This document shows positions 33,801-38,100 of a stretch of DNA of 64,000 nt, in pieces; the stretch's first letter is position 1, and the number at the start of each line of letters is the position of its first letter. The position numbers and the translations under genes were made by a program. This stretch comes from Oscillatoria nigro-viridis PCC 7112 (GTDB taxonomy: Bacteria; Cyanobacteriota; Cyanobacteriia; Cyanobacteriales; Microcoleaceae): NCBI RefSeq assembly GCF_000317475.1, contig NC_019763.1, positions 62,001-126,000 of the forward strand, given 5' to 3'. A model generated the notes under the pieces. It worked only from the letters and a program-made list of their open reading frames with translations. It searched no databases and was not told the DNA's origin.

Positions 33801-34096
33801 TGATTGATACAGGAGAAAAAGTAAAATGGGCTGTTACAGAAACGGGAGAACTATTTTTTATCCCTGCAATAGTAAATGGGCGAGAAATTGCACATTCTGT
33901 TATCAATAACGGCGAACCAGTTTTGGCTGCTGGGGAGGCAATGATTGCGGGAAGTAGAAATCAATACTTTGTCCTAGAAATAACAAATCATAGCGGTCAC
34001 TACTTACCTAACGGTATAAGTTTAGACATTGGTAGAGCTGCTTTTGAACTAAATGGATTGCATCTGTCACCCCGAACAATAATTGATCGAATTTGA
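12833..34096 (+). CDS. Giant Rhs/YD-repeat polymorphic-toxin-like protein, 7087 residues
   Basis: GTG 12833 has AGGAG nine bases upstream. Domains in order (residues approximate): two Ser/Thr/Lys repeat blocks (250-390, 676-903); DUF4114-like domains at 430-610 and 1300-1490; Ig/cadherin-like He_PIG domains (1796-1950); about 22 PPC-like beta-domains, each with a GQxLYFD-type motif (1953-4220); another He_PIG; an SdrD/SdrB-like domain (AVFDDLNGNGFRD) interrupted by a von Willebrand A domain with MIDAS DVSGS near 4400 and resumed at VYLDLNNNGVLDPDE; about seven He_PIG domains (to about 5360); Ig-like domains; a DUF6531-like entry segment (about 5560); YD repeats (5730-6880) ending in the Rhs core signature (YLVDGLGSTRGLTN to YLYAHANPVTYTDPTG); and a unique 204-residue tail. 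No Sec signal peptide is visible. By family knowledge the YD repeats form a shell that holds the C-terminal toxin. The secretion route is unknown. A candidate immunity gene follows 73 bp downstream. Confidence 0.92.
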   Translation: MPLTDPIGEPLIEKQESLIPGLAPTKPPLLPGIQTSKPLLYQAPAESSESEQLNLNLIEPASEPASEFSLTETDAFIINKPSDLNSISSANTSLLITNSTLRDTTNSEVDPLIGKLDSDLGDPLINPNQIASNNVSDDSNKSATDIPLNSSISNSELNKTTAATTAVSDELVENKTQLSPTASTKSEKDSDKTLPVATASTASEKDSEKTPLPATAETTSKPEEHQTPLSSGTTLFFESSPNKISPATASTSDKSEPDPTSPATVLTTDKSESNKTSPATTSTPDKSESNKTSPATASAAENPEPDRTLPATASTPDKSEPDQTSPATVLTTDKSESNKTSPATTSTPDKSEPDPTSPATASAAENPELDRTLPATASTPDKSESNKTSPTEISTTNNLETATNLEPNKTSTPEPDRTSTPPTNINFDSNAFTVDEKGIIGIQFTSDGGWYSGQLAIVSLLGMEKFVPGSEAFIFEAASRALSNSTKGYIAINDDLESAYYTDPNSSENLNSGQYLGTKTFAMTPGDKFFFMLVPNGTVQQVYDNPAIGGDKKPLFSIATDNPSDGFSIGQIADITGEGKLFVMEDMGLIQGSDRDYDDITFRVTGATSKIVPLSQLVDPLSASIHSQLVQKLKGESDKSEPKFTAESTVTNSGDKSQGETPSITADNDQQKPQPTATSTVANSDSPEAQPTETSTVDKSDTQESQQIETSIVGKSDTQESLPTETSTVGKSDTQESLPTATSIAVKSDTQESQPTETSTVGKSDTEEAQPTATSTFGKSDTQESPPTATSTVGKSDTQESLPTATSTVGKSDTQESQQIETSTVGKSDTQESPPTATSTVGKSDTQESPPTATSTVDKSDSQESPATETSIVGQSDTEEAQPTATSTVGKSDTQESQQIEQTASPPETPSVIPNELNSESELPVSAEFIVSQSADTESIKTDTTATNRIPQLPASADYAVNNAASPPTAETLLIPTPIASQPPAKTSEIADNLGEELPRETDDNLPNAASQLPVQITEVIPASKAVDTQENDRDVTETAAEFETEQFPTTTAEIIATETEKVADLIEDDTAFPEITAEFETKQLVTKTESIVYTPEADDTVERELPVAEITAEVESQQLPSKTDDFAFAEFAADTIDTDIAVTFTAELETENSPATVVNSLEPDPLISPSNSSVQTDSPIPALFSTPSETAAGTAQIASVETSISPSTLKSPPEPNSNTYNSNSTQTETAAAQPAYSDTEIAPQGADITSGLLPLEAEEPAQFSDGIADSQPNSTQRTGDFQSNTNPPTNLSITTTANLPPIPGTFLVDNQGQVRFDYVFDGGSFEGELGIFSLAGMSGLTPGTPEFITEALRRVLSNSTEGHVVISDATEGAKFTGAMPFDGSRNSGEYQGIKTFNMTPGDTFAVMLVPDDTVQSSLDSFYSENVYSGSRPLFSIANANPNDTSYVLPLADTTGTGNTFAMEDMSAANSDSDYNDLIFTVLGATGNAPLLDSVIDPDREWRNTALGQQLIEYANSLVEPTEPNPDTIWLVEGTTFANTYSQTLTIPASPSTLDIGIVGLNFDTSDTNPKSINDAFEISLVDGTGKSLIGTIASGKNASFNITEGLPPQLAPGVTFNGGKISIDLSQIAPGTAATLQVRLVNNDGDAATKVGIASINVQAGAAPPPTPTTPSGTIPDNTPIDFAALRDVSGGVETEYGQTSFNSTTKVLHADLALKNIGQYPLRDRLLVGVTNISDPTVRLLDASGITPDGIVYYDATSLSRDGLLKPGETTLPGTLKFYNPSSVLFSYDLVFLSELNRPPEFSGTLDTEVVIGKPYVYTAAAVDPDGDAITYSLLEKPNGMEIDSVTGRIAWPTVAGDIGNHAVTVQADDGNGGITTLTYTLSALSQPPNRPPIFTSTPVVDAWINTPYRYDSDATDPDSDTIGYKLILGPEGMKVNPNTGLVEWTPPAVLVLGDTVLGKISLPGERDEFTFSGTAGQRIYIDPLQYSGAAGNWKFDIQSPSGETVSTNLDSNKILNLTETGNYRIVTSTNGDATGSYGFSVIDLGLVPAVPFDTTIKGTLSPGSEDDLFRFTGSKGQKLFFDNKTNSGGFNWILYSADSKEAKYRGSEADMELYLPKDGEYVLAIRGNSSFTSTVDYSFEIVTPDDITVPIVPGSNAEPNSVYGELKEKGETDYYTFTGEVGQRIYFDRLFYKQDIPNGYWPHTAKLIGPSGAALPIYNLEYNYDGNPITLKESGTYRIEIDGTEENTGTYSFSVLDLGLAALLNLDTDISGTLNPGQETHLYQFTGSKSQRLFFDTPGGTVNTNWTLYDSGNNVVPGGDASQNTDMEVVLPNSGTYTLAIRGYNNNTPVNYSFKVITPDVQAGTLAFNVPVSSSIGEKGEQDVYTFTGTKGQRVFLDTLMETPNNRATLVSPSGTKVINNSPMESDSYWRSPVILPENGTYSLTVDGDNQTTDPYSFRLVDASNVPVLQKDATSPTSGTLNPGRAIQFYQFTGAKGDRVYFDSQENSGTAAWSLYNSNNGVLVNNVNLSTDFEYPLEGDGTYYLMLRGENSTPVNYQIQLITTTSPPAPMTLSAPVTSSISKLGEQDAYTFTGNVGQTLYFDPRIGNSDITVKIYSPSGKEVLNGNTGTDRPPFTLTEAGTYKVTVDGLYGKTGDYSFILSDAAPLLPLGTPLSGSLAAKETVLYKINGTAGQQLTFAGSSASSGAEWVLYAPQNLLNPESYYYENNRVGSANLNTGFTSTLPADGTYILALRNPSANSVSYSNIQANSTLPPATTNSGLGMPYGGTLSAPGEVDENSFTAKAGTLIYFDGQSNAPGRWVRLLKPNSTNDFVFNNLDSQSDGGAYQLTQTGPYKLEVYGYPATTTGNYSFQLVDLKASPTLALNAPINVSLNPRETKAYKFTGTVGQKVWLDGLNTSGTNVTAKLLNSSGLQVAYTGDLSNDIELQTLEADGEYYLVLQSNNTSQTTANFRLLDNTDTGATTLTSLDNTTVSGNFGTSKRETVLYKFQGSENQTLYFDRLDGDFYNYYRLYSPNGQQLFYQYGVSDYEQKLPSSGEYVLAFDGDNQTNNNYGVRLVTPTDGAFSLTIGNTVNGEISKAGQQNTYTFAGTEGQRLWFDSLLAAGNINGTLYSPTNAIIWNSQNLGSDLEPAALTTLKETGNYRFVVDGSGDATGSYSFRLLDLAAAAQTTFLDTNTTGNFGTSKRDAVVYKFTGTGGQYVYFDRIEGGGSNYSVYSPDGQRFFYQDLSYDPPYPYSYDYGVEPTKLPSSGEYTLVFNGTGQTNNNYNLRMVTPDLVTQPHTIGNTIMGAIGEPGEQDTYTFTGTPGQQLWLDSLFPSSNITAYLYSPTGKLLLNGHNLGDDRNSSDLLTLTEAGTYTLKVDGSYDYTGAYQFRFLDSAAATVTSLDTPIAGNFGTFKREAIAYRFNGTQGQPLYFDSTVGDAANNYFLYDPYGKQIFDYAGLSSDNEKTALPFSGEYTLILSGKNATNNNYNLRIVTPDIVTTPYTVGDTVSGTIGEAGEQDIYAFRGTIGQKLWFDSLENSSTFLTVKLVDPDGVTVFGEWYNGQYASYDREPVILTKEGNYKLIVDGSADSAGNTYSFRLLDLAEGETLTLDAPISGNFGTSKREAKTYKFQGAAGSSFYFDMTAGDPYNYYYLYDPYGKRLTSGGLTNDPEQPLSVTGEYSLVLSGQDRPNNNYEFKVVRPELTTVPLTLGQTVSQSIDKAGEKDTYTFDGKVGQKLFFDGLTGNSNLSAQLYDPFGNAVVGTSGYSSVNTSADWQPPTLNASGTYRLVVDATNNNTGNYSFKLSDLADSSPLNLTAPNIGTAEIGEVDLYKITGRQGQVLNFDLSAAAWSNGGNWVLYGPDNKAIVSPPWNSPDFKVALPTAGLYTLAITGNNSSPVSYNFSATDNTPAPQTSAGLNSIISGTLTAGGVTNHTFTASAGTQIFLDSINNNNWQIRARLIAPDGSRVFDNEDTSLNTLPKVLPQTGEYTLQIYGYYTSSTGSYQLRVAELPNSLRSPITNYLEIGSPVSGTLSGAEAKVYTFDGVEGLRVAFNGMVGTNVSATLYDPTGKAVFTKPNFQYTDVEPLTLTQNGLYQLVIEGQQATNQNYSFQLLELSGASFMPFNLPVTGTLASGQQSKFYKFEGNKGDRLFFDSIVGNYSNYWKLIGPDNKQVTYNWLGSDLPVELPATGEYALLIEGGTSSAPVNYQFRALRYEKTAADIVTPGTGETGSNSLGSSGLYPVKLEASDGQGGKDLQEYSIRVWPDPTNSNPVIVSDPVVRFGLDDKIYRYQLAAVDPDGDRLKYRLVDGPLGALINGDSGELLWFPENIAAGSKADFTVEVADPRGGKGLQKFTVDAYGALGKIQGAVFDDLNGNGFRDSKLVKGNNPAIIVAIDVSGSTAAPFAGPAGVDDVLKAQVAATLTLIDTLIAQGLGDRVNIGLIPHQYTAQIQDMDPATPGVQPYTTPLADKNNNGIPDIREILASDTYTIPNGHNDFTRAVEAIDQLVPYMPGDKNIIFMSDGYGALDATVSATVRADLTTKGIGLTAFGIGQYSTLDTIKKLDPEAVILSDIDQLSSVFGGFDPRYTIEPLMENVPVYLDLNNNGVLDPDEPKQLTKKDDSESILGQTNYQFTFDNLVPGTYKVRAVAPSDYIQTAPSSSVFTDTVTAAGQTFTHLFGVHKDSQEPVNSDPTFLTVAPPFGLKAGEPLVYRALASDPDADEVTYSLVLNPPGMSVDPKNGTVVWTPTAAQVEEYYKELRATRDRLIAFGRPEAAPSTVKFNVVLRATDGKGGQALQYVEVELIPPNNPPLFASIPPSDLQPQIGKRFEYRAVAADADGDIITYALLPNAPAGITVNPTTGLVTWTPTAGQLGTNSFTVKATDGKGGESKLEVPLRVIEAIPNRPPDITSDPRTSARTGSGYFYKLAVTDPDGNPISFTLVSKPAGMTVDSEGLVAWTPTAAQTGPQTVSVSVSDGQGGTDTQSWTVNVSNSTANRLPSITSVPDTVTNLEKVYRYQLTGTDPDGDYLLWSLDSAPNGMVIDTKTGGLSWQPTSEQIGEHTVAVRVTDSLGSYTGQEFSLKVTGINTPPAIVSIPVTIAGVNGTYKYQVFGTDPENDTLRYSLGTKPDGMKIDARTGLIEWTPGANFVGSHTVEVLATDTQGGVGNQKFAVSVGTAAINLPPTVVSTPVFAASLGSQYSYPVQATDPESGSLTYQLLKAPMGMAINAATGLLTWDNPTAGNHQIVVGAADAGGLGAAQGFTLTARANSTPIVPAVPVVQSAVVGSTYRYDLRATDAEGDLLAYSLIQSPSGMTVDEFGRISWMPQATDVGTTGPVQVAITDTFGKTVSVSYNLSVVADTSAPKVNIVASKNTANLGDSVTFTVNAVDNVKVESLGLTINGTPVVLDAQGQASVKVNNLGNFTAIATAKDSAGNAGTATQTVAAIDPTDVNAPVINIALEDDAEITAPFNITGTISDSNLAYYTLEVAPVGGGQIPGDGGGFKEVYRGTAAVSNGTVATFDPTVLANGAYVLKFTAIDTNGNGSTTERTVNVAGDLKLGNFRLSFTDLTVPVAGIPINVTRTYDSLNANNSDDFGYGWRMEFRDTDLKTSLKADPTYEELGINTVAFDSKTKVFITLPGGKRETFTFKPTPHHLNQYLGAAGPGAAMYKPAFESQKGSTVTLTVKDANLIRNEYGEYYGVNGQPFNPENPAFGGVYVLTTQEGLVYEIDAKTGDLLTATDANGNKLSFSDAGIASSTGKSVTFERDAAGRIVGVVDPDGKKVKYEYDAKGDLVAVKDRENNTTTFKYEDEDRPHFLTEVIDSLGRSGVKTEYDEKGRLKQMIDANGSAVELVYDPNNSIQKVKDVFGKETTYVYDSRGNVLTEIDPLGKRVDRTFDGDNNVLTETVITTELNAAGNSVEVKSKTEWTYDAKGNKLTEKDALGNVTRWTYNSRGQVLTETDALGNAATYTYSPSGNLLTAKDAKGNVSKFSYDMRGNLLTLTDTANKVTNFTYDGSGNVLSLKDALGNTTTYTYDSSGNRLTETRTVTTPSGVQTLVTKSTYDSNGKVKSTTDGLNGVTKYEYDANGNQVAVIDALNRRTDYRYDSKGQLVETIYPDNTLSYPADNPRTINIYDKGGRLRATVDRDNSVTHYNYDDAGRLVETIYQDKIDTLAQLIQAVAPNQTPATIDWTQVIYPDIAPVFLSNNPRSKTEYYKNGDVKAEIDERGNRTEYRYNINGQLEEVIYADATPDNSDNPRSRTEYDKLGRTVASIDALGRVTRYEYDSLGRLVKTVYPDSSPNNLLDNPTNRTEYDSLGRRISATDAAGKTVKYEYDALGRLTAVVQTLNQAGTNPINLRTEYGYDEAGRLIWQEDAEDNRTEFEYDKNGRRVVVELPLNQRSSTIYDAAGNVQSVTDFNGNTITYGYDAENRLTNKQFSVSGESPVTFTYTSGGQIKTVVKGQETTTFNYDELGRLVSRIDPDGPYLASGATIEYGYDAAGNRTSVRTPAGLTQYEYDEQNRLEKVIDPDLAQTKYFYDAEGNLERTQLPNGVVESRTYDELNRLKLLTYQRNGATLQSFDYSLDPVGHRRVVTEQNGRKVEYEYDDLYRLRSETIFAPGGTVERTVSYGYDAVGNRLSKTDSVGGVTTYSYDDNDRLLKEELRPNGVLVKTTEYRYDANGNTTRKIENGTQETVYTWNQENRLIGVQTPTGENISYAYDADGVRVSKTVNGVTTEYLVDKNLPYAQVLEESVNDALIASYVYGLDLISQERGVNDSYYLVDGLGSTRGLTNASGVVTDTYSYDAFGNLIASAGNVENDYLFAGEQLDEDLGQYYLRERYYNQSVGRFTRRDTYEGSFEDPMSLHKYLYAHANPVTYTDPTGLFSAGEAQAAADIANTLAGIQWESGSHLIGATINKGDYSTADLVISMAIGFGLVTGPVALSFLRKGVGAKKLSFPNTLPDNLPQELALARRLNVKPLKAGNPAFDRMIDTGEKVKWAVTETGELFFIPAIVNGREIAHSVINNGEPVLAAGEAMIAGSRNQYFVLEITNHSGHYLPNGISLDIGRAAFELNGLHLSPRTIIDRI
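13567..14010. repeat. In-frame tandem repeats, first Ser/Thr/Lys block of the giant gene
   Basis: Imperfect units of 45 bp or multiples encode variations of PATASTPDKSESNKTS. Some larger sections (for example 13620-13680 and 13813-13873) are nearly identical. The units are in frame, so copy number can change by slippage or recombination without breaking the gene. Confidence 0.85.
14866..15538. repeat. In-frame tandem repeats, second Ser/Thr/Lys block of the giant gene
   Basis: About fourteen 48-bp units encoding variants of STVGKSDTQESPPTAT. The high similarity of neighbouring units indicates recent expansion. The block probably forms a flexible linker between the two DUF4114-like domains. 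Confidence 0.88.
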
Positions 34097-34169
34097 GAGT
34101 AGTAAAAATCCCCAAATCGGACAAATATTTGTTTTCACAAAATTAAGTTAGCAAATAGGTTTGAGTTCT

Positions 34170-34787
34170 ATGAATGATGAAGCAGTAATTTTTTTGAACA
34201 ATCTGTTACAACAAGAACCCAGTAGAGTGCAATCTTGGCTGAACAGCGTTTGGGAAGATCGACAACAAGTGCCCATAAATTTTAACTGGCTTGGGCTAGC
34301 CGAAACTGCTGCCTTTAAAGCCAGCGATCTGGCATCTAAATCTGAGGAATACCGTCAGTCAAGTTTAATTTGGGCGCAGATAGCAGTTTTAGTCTATAAC
34401 TTTTTAGCTCGGAACCGCTCTAATGGAGCTATTCGAGAATCCCTTATAGAATCGTTAATGAACTTGCGTTTATACATGATATTGCAACTCGGAGCGAGGG
34501 TTGACGATCCTGTTCTAGATCCGGCACTAATTATAAGTTGTTTTTTTGAAAATTTAGAATTTTCTTACGAAGATACTCTAGCTAAAGCTTCTGTTTGGAA
34601 AAAACTTTTTAGAGATAATATCCCCGAAGCGATATCTCAAAAACTTGAATCAGATATGGAGGAACTCAGGAGTTTAAAAAAATTAAAGTTGCGTTTAGGA
34701 ATCATAAAAACCTTATTAGAAAATAATCGAATAGCTCCAAACCAAGTTCTTCAGGCTTGGGTTTCTATTTGGGAAAATTTACCGTAA
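34170..34787 (+). CDS. Candidate immunity protein for the Rhs C-terminal toxin
   Basis: 205 residues from ATG 34170 (a TTG nine bases earlier is possible). It is the first gene after the giant toxin-like gene on the same strand, 73 bp downstream with no terminator between. The protein is mostly helical and Leu-rich (WAQIAVLVYNFLARNRSNG, LMNLRLYMILQLGARVDDP) without signal peptide or membrane segment, as expected for a cytoplasmic immunity protein. The role rests on position only; I recognise no immunity family. Confidence 0.55.
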   Translation: MNDEAVIFLNNLLQQEPSRVQSWLNSVWEDRQQVPINFNWLGLAETAAFKASDLASKSEEYRQSSLIWAQIAVLVYNFLARNRSNGAIRESLIESLMNLRLYMILQLGARVDDPVLDPALIISCFFENLEFSYEDTLAKASVWKKLFRDNIPEAISQKLESDMEELRSLKKLKLRLGIIKTLLENNRIAPNQVLQAWVSIWENLP

Positions 34788-34901
34788 AAGGAAAAATTGA
34801 ACGCTCGCACAACCTCGATGCTGAGTGGAAATGAACTTCCCCCTGTACAAAAGCAGCCAACCCTGTATAAAATACAACAAAACATCGCTCTACCAGCAAC
34901 C

Positions 34902-35612
34902 ATGACACCTAAAGTAACCATCCAAGAACTAGCCTTAGCCCTCACAGCCAAAAACCACTCCCCCACCCTCCTCAACTCAGACTTCCTCAAATACAGCGGC
35001 ATCGTCCCCCCCGACTGGGAACTCGCCCGCCCCCCCGTTTTCAGTCCCCAAATCTCTCAAGTTGCCTTCACCAACGGCATCAACATCGTCGCCCAATCGA
35101 ACGCCATCACCTTCATCGAATCCCTGAGTACAAAATCACAAGAAGACGTAAAAATTCCCGCCGTCATCCGCAAGTACGTCGAAGCTTTACCCCGCACCGA
35201 CTATCAAGCTTTAAGCATCAATCCCAGAAGCTTCATCACCTTTGAAGCAGGAGACGAAAATGCCGCCCGCGAGTTCATCACCTCCACTTTACTCTCGAAA
35301 GGCACTTGGTCTGATGTGGGGAAAGCTCCCGTAAAAGCTGCTGTCAATTTAGTTTATTCTCTGGAACAAGGAGAACTCAATTTGAGCGTTGCCGAAGCTA
35401 TGCTGCAACTGCAAGAAGCTGACCCAACTCCCGCAGTATTGTTCTCCGGTAGTTTCCAGTACGAAATAGCAGGCGAATTAGAAGGCGAGAAACTGCAACA
35501 CTTGTACAAGCTTTTGGAAAATTGGCAGCCTGATTTAGAGGCTTACAGGGAAATCGTCAACGTGCGGTTTTTGGGGGTGAAAGAAGTTGAAAAGTTGCCG
35601 TCTGCCGCGTAA
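34902..35612 (+). CDS. Hypothetical cyanobacterial protein
   Basis: 236 residues from ATG 34902. The frame extends upstream to 34797, but the extra 35 residues look non-coding and the sequence MTPKVTIQELALALTAKNHS is a natural N-terminus. Contains GIVPPDWELARPPVFSPQIS and INPRSFITF, which I associate with a widespread cyanobacterial family of unknown function. It lies 114 bp after the candidate immunity gene and may share its transcript. A second immunity-like role is possible but unsupported. Confidence 0.6.
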   Translation: MTPKVTIQELALALTAKNHSPTLLNSDFLKYSGIVPPDWELARPPVFSPQISQVAFTNGINIVAQSNAITFIESLSTKSQEDVKIPAVIRKYVEALPRTDYQALSINPRSFITFEAGDENAAREFITSTLLSKGTWSDVGKAPVKAAVNLVYSLEQGELNLSVAEAMLQLQEADPTPAVLFSGSFQYEIAGELEGEKLQHLYKLLENWQPDLEAYREIVNVRFLGVKEVEKLPSAA

Positions 35613-35713
35613 AAGATAAGAAGGTAGGGGCGTGAGCTATTGGAGCCTCAATCAACTTCTTTCAACCGCTCCATCTTCATCGCAGTTCGCTCTGATTTCC
35701 AAGGCGTGAGTCC

Positions 35714-35881
35714 CTACCCGGACACTTCTTTCAACCCATCCTCCAGCAGCATTCGCACGATATCCACTTTCTTGCGCCCAGTCCTAGCCGCCAACATCGA
35801 CAGCTTGCGGTGCAAAGATTCAGACATATCCACAGTAAACCTGACCGTCGCTTCTTTGTCGGGTGCTTGCAACTTGCTCAT
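35714..35881 (-). CDS. Small ribbon-helix-helix DNA-binding protein
   Basis: 55 residues from ATG 35881. RFTVDMSESLHRKLSMLAAR followed by TGRKKVDIVRMLLEDGL has the strand-helix-helix pattern of RHH proteins related to ParG and plasmid regulators. Its start overlaps the stop of the helicase fragment (TGATG), so the two are translationally coupled. It lies in the same direction as and downstream of parA, and is a plausible centromere-binding or regulatory partner. Confidence 0.75.
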   Translation of the reverse strand: MSKLQAPDKEATVRFTVDMSESLHRKLSMLAARTGRKKVDIVRMLLEDGLKEVSG

Positions 35882-36873
35882 CAGGCTAGGCTCCTTCGCT
35901 GAAATACACTCATTGCTAATTTAGCCGCAGACCGATTTAAAATTTGAGCGCGGTTATAGTAATTTTCAATAGAGTGAGTAGTTTTTTCATAGAGAGTTTG
36001 TTCGCTAATTTCACCTTGAGTGAGTTCGTAACTCAGAGTGTCTGAAATTCGCATCGGATAGATGAGAGTGCCATCAAAACGCACCATTTCCTCTTTGGTG
36101 CGTCGCATAAAATGTTGCTGACGAGAAGCAGGAGGGTAAGTGTTAAAAGCGTCATAAGTTGACAAGACTTCTGGCTCTAATAACCGCCACAAATAATAGT
36201 AGGGAAAATCCTTCCCCTGATGAGGGGTTGCTGTCAGTAACAATAAATGCTGACAAGTCCATTCTAATTGGCAGTTTTCATCATCGTTAATTCCGACCAA
36301 AGCTTCTGCCAGTTGGTAGCGTTTAGTTTTGCGAATATAAAAGTCTGGTTCGCGATCGGCCGAGAGTTTGTGAGCTTCGTCAAATATTACTAAATCATAG
36401 GGAATTACTGGCGACTCTTGCAGACGCGAAAACATTCGCTCTCCTACTAAAGTATCAACGCTAACAATAAGAAGGTTGCTATTTTCACCAATAAAGGGAT
36501 TAGTAGATTTTGCTTCGTTGCCAGTGGCAATGCGAAACGGCAGACTAAATAATTTGTTCATTTCCCGTTGCCAGTTTCCCAATAACCCAGCCGATGATAC
36601 AATGAGAACCCGGTGAATTAAGCGACGCGATAGCATTTCGCGAATGTAGAGACCTGTCATAATGGTTTTACCAGCACCGGCATCGTCAGCAAGGAGAAAC
36701 CGCAGTCGCTGATGTTGCAGTAAATGTTTGTAAACTGCAATACGCTGGTGGGGTAAGGGTTCAATAAGTGAGGTTTCTGTGGCGAAGGTCGGATTAAATA
36801 AATAACCGTAGGCCAGACGCTCTGCTTCTGCAACTGCCCAAACTTTTCTGGGACTGGCTGAAAATTTAATCAT
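35881..36873 (-). pseudogene. SNF2/DEAD-type helicase, C-terminally truncated
   Basis: 330 residues. Motif I is in LADDAGAGKTIMTGL, motif II is FDEAHK and motif III region LTATPHQG, preceded by the LPHQRIAVYKHLL Q-motif-like segment. The related helicases are about 1000 residues with a second RecA-like domain and long C-terminus. This one stops just after LAMSVFQRR, where the family normally continues, with SLA and TGA. It thus lacks motifs IV-VI and is almost certainly not an active translocase. The truncation joins it directly to the RHH gene. Confidence 0.75.
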
Positions 36874-36965
36874 AATATTTGTTCGCGCCTGTTCCTTCAG
36901 TTTTTAATTTCTCATCCTTCATAGGAAAGATAAACCATTCTGCCATTGCGATTCCCTAAAAAAAT

Positions 36966-37349
36966 CTAAAGGTCTAATAGGTTTAACTGTTTACGCAACT
37001 GCTCAACATTCTTGATTTGGCTCCAGTCCACATCAGCCTGTTGTAACAGAGAAATCGCCACCCCCATCAAATGCTGAGGATACACTCGTTCTGCTGGTGG
37101 CACAGCTTGGGCGTTGTTGTCCCTAACAAGTCTGGCTGTATCTGCTAACCATTCGTGCTGGTTGCGAGTAATTTTGAAATTGACCGCTACCAGTTTCTCC
37201 TTGGAATTAGCCAGAGTCGCAGCTTCAACCGGAGGGTCAAGAGCGGGTACCCTATCAGCTTCAATATCTACTGGTGCCGGTGACTGCTTAATTCCCGAAA
37301 ACTGGCTCAGCTTTCCCATCCCCCCCATCTTACTCTTGGGTTTGTTCAC
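36966..37349 (-). CDS. ParB-position partition protein
   Basis: About 127 residues from GTG 37349. That start has GGAGG five bases upstream and overlaps the parA stop as GTGA, a standard coupling arrangement; a GTG at 37373 would lengthen it by eight residues. The N-terminal half is Pro/Ala-rich, and the C-terminal half (AVNFKITRNQHEWLADTARL to LLQQADVDWSQIKN) resembles the basic C-terminal regions of small cyanobacterial plasmid partner proteins. The role as ParA partner comes from position. The last codons lie within a repeat (36972-36987) also found in front of parA. Confidence 0.65.
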   Translation of the reverse strand: MNKPKSKMGGMGKLSQFSGIKQSPAPVDIEADRVPALDPPVEAATLANSKEKLVAVNFKITRNQHEWLADTARLVRDNNAQAVPPAERVYPQHLMGVAISLLQQADVDWSQIKNVEQLRKQLNLLDL

Positions 37350-38068
37350 GACAACCTCCACAATTTTTTGCACTCTGAGGCCAAAAACCGATAAGATGAA
37401 GCACCGGAGGACTTGGCAGCATAGGCGGTGACAGGCTTTTGCTGAGCAATAGATTCTGCCACAGCAATGTTGTCAGGAATCACCGTATGCAGCAGCCGAT
37501 AGTCCAGTTCCACAGAAGCCTCAACCAGCAAACTGTCAGCTTCCTGGGTTAACAGCAGGCGCGACTTATAGCGAGTCCGTAACACCTCAATTGGCACTCC
37601 TGTTTGCTCCCCTCGAATTAATTCCACCGCTTCCGACAACCCTTTAAGAGCAGCCGGTTCGCACAGAGTCGGAATCAACACGCGATCGCACGCCAACAAA
37701 GCTTGTACCGAAACAGAGGAAAGCCCTGGCGAACAGTCCATCAGGCACACATCAAACCCCTTAAGCTTAGAGAGGGCTGGGGTGAATAAATCATGAGGTG
37801 ACTGCAACTGGAACAGTCCCAAATCCCCCGGAATCAGCCACAGATTTTTTACCTCTGTATTTAATGGCTCTACGTTATCTCCCTGAAGCCAATCTAAAGC
37901 TGTCGGCTGCTGACCGTCTTGACCTAACCCAAAACTAAGGGTGCGCTGCCCATCCAAGTCGAGCAGCAGGACGCGACACTTACTTGCAGCGAGGCAAGCT
38001 CCTAAGTTTAAAACTGTGGTACTTTTCCCCGTACCGCCTTTGAAATTGAAAATAGCGACCTTTAACAT
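37346..38068 (-). CDS. parA: ParA partition ATPase
   Basis: 240 residues. The deviant Walker A motif KGGTGKST is at 10-17 (signature lysine K10), followed by LLLDLDGQRTLSFGLG (A') and CLMDCSPGLSSVS (B). There is no N-terminal HTH, so it is a type Ib/short ParA. These usually rely on a small partner protein, often RHH, for DNA binding and autoregulation. It heads the leftward operon parA - ParB-like - helicase fragment - RHH, and inverted repeats in its upstream region probably act as operator or centromere. Confidence 0.93.
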   Translation of the reverse strand: MLKVAIFNFKGGTGKSTTVLNLGACLAASKCRVLLLDLDGQRTLSFGLGQDGQQPTALDWLQGDNVEPLNTEVKNLWLIPGDLGLFQLQSPHDLFTPALSKLKGFDVCLMDCSPGLSSVSVQALLACDRVLIPTLCEPAALKGLSEAVELIRGEQTGVPIEVLRTRYKSRLLLTQEADSLLVEASVELDYRLLHTVIPDNIAVAESIAQQKPVTAYAAKSSGASSYRFLASECKKLWRLS

Positions 38069-38100
38069 AAAATCCTATTAAGGTCTAATCATCCTTTAGC

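Noticed and set aside
35640..35924. Rightward 94-codon frame opposite the small RHH gene
   Set aside because: The minus strand encodes a clear RHH protein here with a coupled start; the rightward frame is its shadow.
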